From Phycomyces blakesleeanus NRRL 1555(-) (lineage: Eukaryota > Mucoromycota > Mucoromycetes > Mucorales > Phycomycetaceae): a stretch of DNA of 64,000 bases. A program made the translations under genes and the position numbers. The notes beneath the pieces are model-generated. The model made no database searches, was not told where the DNA came from, and was given only the letters and a program-made list of their open reading frames with translations. Positions 56,238 through 64,000 of this stretch are shown here, piece by piece (the stretch's first letter is position 1; each line of letters opens with the position of its first letter). The DNA lies in contig NW_017265142.1 in the NCBI RefSeq assembly GCF_001638985.1, positions 1,418,572-1,482,571 on the forward strand. The letters are read 5' to 3'.

Positions 56238-57531
56238 TGATGGTGTTTCAGTAGTGTATTAAAATAGAGAAAAAGGGGTAATTATTATTATTCTTAGAGC
56301 CAAAAAAAAAAGAAGGAAAGCTGGTCACATTATCTTGTTTGGGCGGACTTCAATGTGCAAAAGGTACAGGAAATAAAGGATTTCGAGTTTGTTGTGTGTG
56401 CAACTTGGTCAGAAAATAAGAATAACATGTATTGAAGAAGAATTACAAATGTAATTCTGGAGTACGAGTTTGGGTGGAAAAGAAATAAAAGAGTTAAGGT
56501 AAAAGGTGAAAGAATGTACACCACAGCAGATTTTTTTGTGTAATCTTGTTCCTTAAAAGGATTCTTGTATACGAGGCGAATTTTGTCCATAACAGGAAAT
56601 TCATTTTTTTGGGGGACTGAAAAGTGGGGGGATGGGGGGACTACTCTCGGCCAATAGATTTCGATTAAAAAATGTACTGCACAATTTCAAAAATGGTTCA
56701 AATTTTTAATTTGTTTCAAATAATTTTAGGTTGTAAAAAATTTATTTTTTATTTTTGAAAAAAATTAGGCTAAAAAAAAAGCTAGACTGGACCATAAAAT
56801 TCACAGGCAGTAGCATGCCAGTATATCCATACCACTAGAAACACTAGTAGTATAGCTGTTTGTACTTATGTCTATAAATTACGCAATCGGTTTGCTGCAA
56901 ACTACTATGTCTAGCTAATCCAAGAGATCTGGTGCCAGAAATTCCAATAAACCCAAAGAGCATAAAGATTTGAATTTCGAGAAAAGCTAAAGCAGAAGAA
57001 CTAATAACTAGTAATTAAACTTATATATATTTAACAGATTTTTACCTTTGACTCTATTAAGGCATTTGCAATAAAAGGCAGCCAAATCTCTGCAAGTAAG
57101 GAGTAAATAGTTAGTCTTCTGTTGCTTTGCAAGAGAAACATGTAGTTATTTTCTCTTTATTGATTTACTAAGATGATGAAAAACTAATTTATAAACTAGG
57201 ATTGAATGATTAATAAACACAATGACATAAAAAACTTTGATAGCATAAATACCTTTGAGCTTACAGTCTTTAAGTAAAATTCTGCTTCTATAAATACTAT
57301 AAGTATACTGGAATATCTTACAAATGGAAGCTCATGCAAATAATAAATATTTTGTGGAAAAGTAAAATGAAAAAGAAGACAAAAACATGCGATATTTTCT
57401 TAAAAGAAAAGAAGTAAAAAAAATTCTAATTGATCTGCTGACATTAAATATCAATCTTTGCACATTTTATAAATTCAATTATTTTCGCAAAGTCATTTTC
57501 CCCCCTTTGTTTTTACAATCAATTTACTATT
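56238..57531. other. AT-rich spacer between MULE and CACTA element 3
   Basis: No gene supported. Contains a G-rich patch (GGGGGGATGGGGGG type, about 56620-56640) and A/T runs. Should hold the MULE's 5' end and the CACTA element's left end, but no termini could be identified. Confidence 0.45.
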
Positions 57532-60500
57532 ATGCAAAAGAATACAAGACAAGAAACATATAAAATTGTTAAGACTTGCCCCCCTAAAAGGCAAGGCAAA
57601 CTTAACTTTAGTATCAATTCAGGTGTTTTTACCTGCTCTGAATGCGAAAAAGAGTTTGAAAAGCCTTGGTTACTGAAAAGGCATTCGAAGGTTCACCATA
57701 TAAGTAATCAAATGGCAACCAATACTGTACTCGACAAATCCGAGCAGGCCGAATTGATAGTAAAGAACACTATTCTGGATGCTAATGCATTTGATTACTC
57801 GAGTGATGAAGATGACTCCTCCAGTATTAGGGATGAAGAAGACAACATTGTAGATGAGAAAAACGATATTGTCAATAATCTCTTTGATATTGAAATGAAC
57901 AGTAATCCAGTTTTCAATGCGTTCTCTGACATGTTTTCTTCTGCTGCTGCTGCTGATGAGGTATCAATGACTGATGATGACTCTGAGATCCCAGAAGAAG
58001 TCTTTGAGACAATTGGCACTGTAAATTACCCTACAAGCTGTTATCCTTTTCGCGATCTTCAAGCCATGATCCTTTTCGCTTTTATCAATGGGGATAATGA
58101 CATGATCTCCCAGCAAATGTTGAAGAAGATACTGCTTGCAATAAACTTGATCATTAAGATCCAGCAAGAAACTCCCATAGGAAGAACATTTAAGTTTTCT
58201 CGTTTAGATGCTCTTTTAAATTATCAGGCAAGAAAGAAGTTCAAGATGCCTGTCTTTCCTTCACAAAGAATATCAGTATCTGGATCAAACGGGAATGTAT
58301 TTGCCCACATTAACCTTCCGTCCAACCACTTGAGATTTCTTATGGCAAACCCAAAGAAATCCAAGTTGATCTCGTCTATGCCCAATCATACCCCAAACCA
58401 ATTGATCTGTTTGGAACAAGGTGAAAAGTGGAGAACTCACCATCTCTTTCAGCAGCCTATGCACACTGTAAATAGTATAGATGTCTGGTTTGGAAACATT
58501 GTTTACTTGAAGACAAACGATTGCAGCATCTGCTTTTTGGTTGAATTGTTCCACACAGCAAATAAAAACATTTTTGCGAGAGGGTATCTGGTCAGAGCGA
58601 TTTCGATTGTATGCTATGGTGTTGAGGTTACTGTTACTGATCTTAGAGTAGAGCAGATCTCTTACGTTGATACCATTCCTGTTGAAAGAGATCACTACTA
58701 CAGTATCTCAAGTAGCCTTACCAGATTGAGTCCTGCTCATGACTTTCTTCTTTTTGGAGTTCATCCAATGAAGAAGCCTATGCCTCTTTCTGTTTTGCCT
58801 GGTAATGTAGATCGCGATGCAGTATTTTACAAAGTTAGGATTGTTTCAATCATTCTTTTTACAGACAACACTTCTGGCAATTGTTTAAAGCAGTACAATC
58901 CGTTTGAAAGCTGGTTAATGAGATGTGCTGCCTTGCCTTTTAAGGATCGAAATTCGATAGCAAACATTCAGTTTCTTTCTACAATCCCTAAGAAAGATGG
59001 TGCAAATGGTATGTCTCTTCTGCCAGCAATTGTTGATGACTTTAAGAAACTCGAGAAAGGTGTAAAAATGTTTTCCGCTGAAGACAATGAGTATGTTCTG
59101 GTTGTTGCTCTCATCCTTTGGATTGAGGCTGACATGCCATGTCATTCAGAACTTTGCAGATTGCTTGGACCAGCCACTACATTTCCTTGCAGAAGATGCT
59201 ACCGAATTTAGATGTGCAAAAGACTTTGTGAAGGACTTCTCCTACTTCTGTGAGTGCCATGAGAGACGAACTCAAGAGCACTATGTTCTTGCAAACTCGT
59301 CATCTGGCAGAGACACTGAGATCCCAAATGCTCCAAAAATTGGAATGAACACACCTGCAAACGAGATAAGCTTTAGAGATCATTTGACTGATCACTTATT
59401 AGAATTGCAGTTGTTTGATCCAGAAAAGGATATATCAGTGGAAATCTTCCACACAATACTTCTTGGTGTTGTAAAGTATATGGTGATTGACTTGGTTAAG
59501 GTCGTGCTTAAGAATGACACAGTCACAATAGCAAGACTTTCAGAATTCTTGACAGATTACACGTGATCAACTGGTCTATCAAGAAAGTTCACCTGAAACT
59601 TGAGACATAATGGTTCATTCCTCGGTAGAGATTTCAAGGTTCTGCTTCAAATACTTCCTGTAATTCTGATTACATAATTCTCTGGAAATCATGAGCTAGA
59701 CCTTGTAATACCATGCTTTGTTGAACTTGGCCGATTGTGTTCTCTGGTATTAGTTTGTCAGGTAACATCAGACTTTGATAACTATATTATCAGAGTAGAT
59801 AATGCAGTAAAATACTTGATCAGAGCATTGTTTGACTATAATAAAAGAACCAAGAACGAGCTCCACAAGGCATATCGCACCAAGCCAAAAGTTCATTACT
59901 TGACACATCTCAAGGAAGATATAATTCGTTTTGGCCCAGTCCTCAATTATGAAACAGAAAAGGGCGAACAGTTCAATAAGCACATTCGTGAACATCTGTT
60001 TCATATGAATTGCCAAAACACTTCCAGGGATGTTTGCCTAAAGTTTGCAAAGCAGGTAGCATTGCAACATGTAATTGACGGCGGGTTGTGGATTAATAGC
60101 TCTGGCAACCGAGAGAAGTCTGGAACTGGAATAGAGAGGTTCATTAAGGACAACAATGAATCCTTGTTCTATTACACCTTCTTTGGCAGCTCGAGAGAGC
60201 TAAAGGACAACAATGACACTGGAGATATTGAAGATGACGCTATCCAAAACAACAGTTTTGGCGCATTTGTTTTTAAAGATGATCTAATCTCTCGCCCTCG
60301 TATGGGACTTGTCTCAGGCTCTGTTGTTAAGTTTCTTAGCATTGTTTCTTGTACGGATAATGACAGAAACAATAACTATGCCAAGGCTGTAATGACAGGT
60401 GAGCATTCTGATGTTGCTAACATGAATCTCATTTGTAAGTTAGATTTGCACATTTTCTGCAACCCATTTTACATTGTAAATTTGAGCAAGTTCGGTTCCT

Positions 60501-60538
60501 ACTGGTTCATTTTCAATAATATTCTTTTTGATGAATAA
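57532..60538 (+). pseudogene. CACTA/EnSpm transposase, element 3 (Plavaka-like)
   Basis: ATG 57532, then a classical C2H2 zinc finger (FTCSECEKEFEKPWLLKRHS) and an acidic stretch. The long body contains RDLQAMILFAFINGDNDMIS, KYQ-group blocks and ADMPCHSELCRLLGPATTF followed by CRRC, a hallmark of fungal CACTA/Plavaka transposases. A frameshift at about 59200 moves the reading to another frame (HTILLGVVKYMVIDLVKVV, KVHYLTHLKEDIIRFGPVLN), which ends at 60538. In-frame TGAs after FLTDYT (59564-59566) and after SRKFT, and TAA near 59676. First 559 codons uninterrupted. Inactive; assignment to CACTA good, subgroup less sure. Confidence 0.8.
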
Positions 60539-61740
60539 AATGATGTTACTTCTTTATTATTATTATAATTATTATTTGAACCGTCTGTTTTCTTCTTCTA
60601 AACATCAATTTTTTTACGTAATTTCTGTGAAGTCATTTTTTGGTTACAAACCAAACCCCAACTTTCCTTAATAAATCCTTTGTCTCATTTGAACACTTTC
60701 TGACTTCCCTAACAGTTTTTTTTCTTACTTTAAAAGCCCACAAGTAGTACTGAACTTAATTTTATCCTTTATTTGGATGAGAAAAATTGAGTACAAAAAC
60801 AAATTACAATATTTTGGTCTCTAAGCCAATCATATTGCTTAGGTGCCAATTTTCACCCAAAATGATAACAAAAATCTCTGGTGGTATATAGAAACACTGT
60901 CGATTGTGCTTGAGACAATCCAAACAGGTATAACAGCAAGGCACAGGAAGGTAAGGTAGAAAAAAAATACTGCTGATTTCACTTGGGACAATCAAGACAG
61001 ATAAACAGCAAGGTACGAGAAGATAAGTTTAGAAAAGAATTTAAGAGAACACTGTTGATTTTACTAAGGACAATCACCCAGATACAAAGGGACAGAAAGA
61101 GGAAAAAGGGGGAGAGGGTTTTGAACAGAGATATAAGACTTTAATGCAATGTATGATTGCTTTCCCACGGGTCAAGCAGAAAGCAATTCAGGGATAGTGA
61201 TTTTAAGAGTGAGATAACTGATCATGTTTATTGTAGTAAAAATAGGTCTCTTATATACCTTTGAGGATTGAAAAATAAAATGAAATAAAATATGAAAATG
61301 GAATGTTTTTTAGAGATTGTAGATGTGACTTATAGTATGAGAAGAGGTAATATGTAAATGCAGGTAGATATCAATGTCAAAATGGAAAGAGTAGGGTAAT
61401 GTTTGTGCTTTTTGGTAGAATGTAGGGGTAAGGTGTTCTAATATAATAGTAATGGTAATAAAAAGGTAATAAAAATGAGGTATAAGATGAGAGATGAATA
61501 GTAGTAATAGCAGAAGATAAATAGTGTGAGAAAAAGAGAACTGAGAGAATAAGTGGGTAAAATAATGCAAGAGATACACATACATTCAAGGGATATGAAT
61601 GGAGGTAATTTACAATGAAAAAGATGCGCGAAATGTATATACAAGAATGTGAAGAAAAGCTGGAAAAGGAAAAGGGAAGATGTATGTATAAAAGATAAAA
61701 ATGCCAAAAGGAGAATATATGCAGGAAAAATGAGAGTAAT
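60539..61740. other. Subterminal repeats and AT-rich flank of CACTA element 3
   Basis: At about 60896-61095 three degenerate ~75-80 bp units share CTGTTGATT..GGACAATC and AACAGCAAGGYACAGGAAG. Such subterminal tandem repeats are typical of CACTA elements. 61260-61740 is A/G-rich with long spurious frames. No gene. Confidence 0.55.
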
Positions 61741-62143
61741 TGTTGTATCCAACGTAATCGTAGATTTAAATTAAAAGTACAGACACTCAATAAATACGTA
61801 CATTGAGTTACCGACAACTAGTAACGATACTAAAAGATATACCTTCCCTTATACAAGGAAATTACGTAAAGAACATACTAAGACAAATACTAAGACTCTA
61901 GTCAATAACACTAAAAACATAAGAACTAAATCATAGAAGATAATGGTAGAGAAACAGACATTACATGATATCATCATATCATCACCAAGCTAAATACAAT
62001 GTCTATATAAACGCACAATACTAATAGCAATAGAACAGCATCTCTTTTCTGATTCTTTCACTTCTTCTAATAAAACAAAGTCTCACCGTACTCTCGTCTG
62101 CACTTGTTTTATTTTATATCTTATTTTTACCTCATACATAACA
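61741..62143. mobile_element. Solo LTR, 403 bp, TSD GTAAT
   Basis: Starts TGTTGTATCC and ends CATACATAACA (inverted TGTT/AACA). It is flanked by the perfect 5-bp repeat GTAAT (61736-61740, 62144-62148). It carries a TATATAAA box (about 62003) and an AATAAAA signal (about 62071), as expected of a plus-oriented LTR promoter and polyadenylation site. Unlike the other LTR families in the window. No internal sequence attached. Confidence 0.9.
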
Positions 62144-62329
62144 GTAATAATAAAAGTAGAAATATATATATATATGAAAAACGTGACTATAAAGGGATGT
62201 GATAATATAGATGATGACGAAAAAAAATTGAAGAGGAAAATGATTGGAGAAGAAGAGAGATGAATTAGGGTGGGTGAAGGTGGAGAACACACAACACCCA
62301 TATCAAATCCATAAAATCTGATGATGGTT

Positions 62330-63271
62330 TGTCAAGTCTCAATCTGATATTTCTTTTCTGGCACTTGTAACTAAGTCGCAGAATCAATACCACTGGGAAT
62401 TGTCAAGTTTATGAATAGTTTTAGATAAGAATAAAGATACTTTTTATTAAATATATTTCTTAACTATTTATATGAATTGATACTTAATTTCTGGCTAAAA
62501 GAATAGCTACGTTAATATGTCTTAGATGCTAGTTATCCAGTAATATCTTCTATAAGTATATTCACCATCTTAAACATCTAAAACATATACAAAAGTCCAA
62601 TCAGCAATGACAAGATTTTTTACCCTAAAATTCAACCTTTATTGGTTGCTTATGAATTCTGATTTTGATTGCCAATGTCAACTCTGATAGGTTAACTGCA
62701 GTATCTCTTTATGAGCAGTACATCTTCTTGAGCATTAACCACAGTATAATGACTCTTCTATTATTTAAATATAATATAATAGCTACTGCAGATAATGTGC
62801 AGTATTAGTCTAGAAAACTATATAAGACAATTCAATTCATATCAATAAAGAGTATATTTCATTCTTTCTTTGATTTTATGTGTATTTCTTGATACCCAGT
62901 AGGTTTGACCTTTTGACTTTGTTATAGTAGAAGGAAGACCAACTTAGATTGGGAATGACAAATTGTTGTTTTCGATCTAGATTGTTCTTCCAATGCTATA
63001 ACACAGCCAAAATTGGTCAAACCCACTGGGAATTGTAAACGAAGATAAAAGATAAATAACTTTGATTGAATGAAATAATGCCCTCTTTTATATCTTTTCA
63101 CAATCTACTCAGCTATTATAAGTGTCTGTTTTGGTTTCTATTCTACTTTTGGTAAGCTATGTGCTTTCTAATTCTTTTGTAAGCAAAAGAAAATCACTTT
63201 GGTCATTGTTCTCAAAAGAGAATTCTGTGCAATCGTCATCCTGATTGGTTGACAAGAATTTAGGCATGATA
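62330..63271. mobile_element. Cluster of degenerate Ty3-type LTRs (families C, A, B)
   Basis: From about 62330 (TGTCAAGTCTC..CCACTGGGAATTG) a weak Ty3-like LTR. From about 62640 to 62960 a diverged plus-oriented family A LTR (TACTGCAGATAATGTGCAGT, GACCTTTTGACTTTG, end GGGAATGACA). From 62964 to 63271 a family B LTR (TGTTGTTTTCGATCTAG..TTTAGGCATGATA) in the opposite orientation. No internal coding sequence. A and B abut with 3 bp between them. Confidence 0.65.
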
Positions 63272-63693
63272 AAATAGCAATTACATAGAATTCTTTTTTG
63301 TTGTACTTAATTTCTGTAATACAAGTTCTAGTGACTTGTTATTACAAAAGAAGCAGGAATTAGAGTGATTGTTTATCAGTTTATAATTTTAAAAATTTGT
63401 AATCAATTCATAATAATTTGTAATATCACTAGACACTACTTAAGTATAGTCAAAAATGATTAATAATTTCAAAAATTATATAAGATTACTTAAATCAAAG
63501 CAACAAAAATCATCTTTTATCCCCTCTCTTATTTGCTATACTTCTGTATTATTAAAACTTAACCAATTTGGCTACATTTACAGTAAATTAGAAGATAGTG
63601 TTGTATCTAACATAATTGTAGATTCAAATACGGTACACAGGCAGCAAGATAAAGATATATTGAAGAAGCAACCAGTATCTATTTCTCATACTA

Positions 63694-64000
63694 CAGTCAA
63701 AGCTCGATATAGTGATATAAATGGTGGACAGAAATTTTATCACTATCACTATATTGAGCATGTTTTTTTCTTACTCCACATATTATTTAGTGATATTTCT
63801 AATGTCACTGTAAGTGACTACTGTTTTCTAATAGGATTCATAGTATTTTGTCTAAGAAACTAGACTTGCTTTAAAATGCTAAATAAAATATATACTACAT
63901 TTTCTTTATACTACAGAAATAAACTCAGAGCTCGATATAGTAATACTGGTGGATTCAAATTTTATCACTATCACTATATTGAATATCACTATATTGAGCT
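63694..64000. mobile_element. Two pogo-like palindromic mini-elements
   Basis: TACAGTCAAAGCTCGATATAG..TCACTATATTGAGC at about 63694-63757, and a second copy (AGAGCTCGATATAGTAATAC..) from about 63925 to the window end, both with TATCACTATCACTATATTGA inner arms. They share termini with 25264. The plus-strand frame 63456-63863 runs into the first one and is probably chance. Confidence 0.55.

Noticed and set aside
40875..60016. TGA read as Trp (altered genetic code)
   Set aside because: TGA falls at Trp positions in several transposases, but also at Arg positions, beside TAG/TAA stops and frameshifts. The host SWI3-like gene has no in-frame TGA. Mutational decay explains it better.
61310..61817. 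Three long overlapping Ser/Leu/Tyr-rich minus-strand frames
   Set aside because: They arise from a purine-rich plus strand with few stops, show no domain, and overlap each other.
63456..63863. 135-aa plus-strand frame near the right edge
   Set aside because: Its second half is a pogo-like mini-element and the first half matches nothing I recognise; probably chance, though a host exon cannot be excluded.

Overview
This window looks like an AT-rich, repeat-dense segment of a fungal nuclear genome, most likely a Mucoromycota (zygomycete) mould. The evidence is one spliced chromatin-remodelling gene with short GT..AG introns, eukaryotic tRNA genes, and a mix of Tc1, PIF/Harbinger, CACTA/EnSpm, MULE, LINE and Ty3 elements. 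The phylum is an inference from this repertoire and the intron style; no rRNA or other barcode is present.

Layout. 1-1500: Tc1/mariner element with a dead DD34E transposase. 2494-5383: the only clear host protein gene, a three-exon SWI3/RSC8/SMARCC-type SWI/SNF subunit. 5384-6650: microsatellites, LINE tail scraps and a Tc1-like terminus. 6653-18890: a nested block with a reverse-strand LINE fragment split by a solo LTR, a PIF/Harbinger element (8656-12010), then two forward LINE copies head to tail. 18951-19680: two MITEs. 19919-25250: a second Harbinger-like (DDE_4) transposase, split by a 2.9 kb insertion with about 690 bp inverted arms, and its intact convergent partner gene. 25760-31265: a long L1/Tad-like LINE. 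31675-35448: CACTA element 1. 36387-38520: tRNA-Gly followed by Ty3-type LTRs and a truncated pol. 39103-43531: CACTA element 2 with an intact four-exon partner gene. 43990-44795: a run of splice-site-bounded blocks that look like a decayed gene. 45495-47060: LINE ORF1 and the 3' end of another LINE. 48155-53671: tRNA-Pro followed by a nearly complete Ty3 element with apparently identical LTRs. 53974-56237: MULE transposase pseudogene. 57532-61100: CACTA element 3. 61741-64000: solo and degenerate LTRs and pogo-like mini-elements.

Themes. (1) The DNA transposons repeatedly pair a rightward transposase with a second gene on the opposite strand. In two cases the second gene is intact while the transposase is dead. 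(2) One LINE family has the motif CTGTCTACYRCTA at both of its ends; this motif lies in the Harbinger terminal repeats, which suggests site-specific insertion. (3) Both tRNA genes have a Ty3-type LTR starting 12-40 bp past their 3' ends. (4) Most premature stops are TGA at positions expected to be Trp or Arg, as expected from C:G to T:A decay.

Most coding sequences other than the SWI3 homologue belong to mobile elements, and nearly all are broken. Positions and splice sites were read by eye. TIR and LTR ends are exact only where stated.
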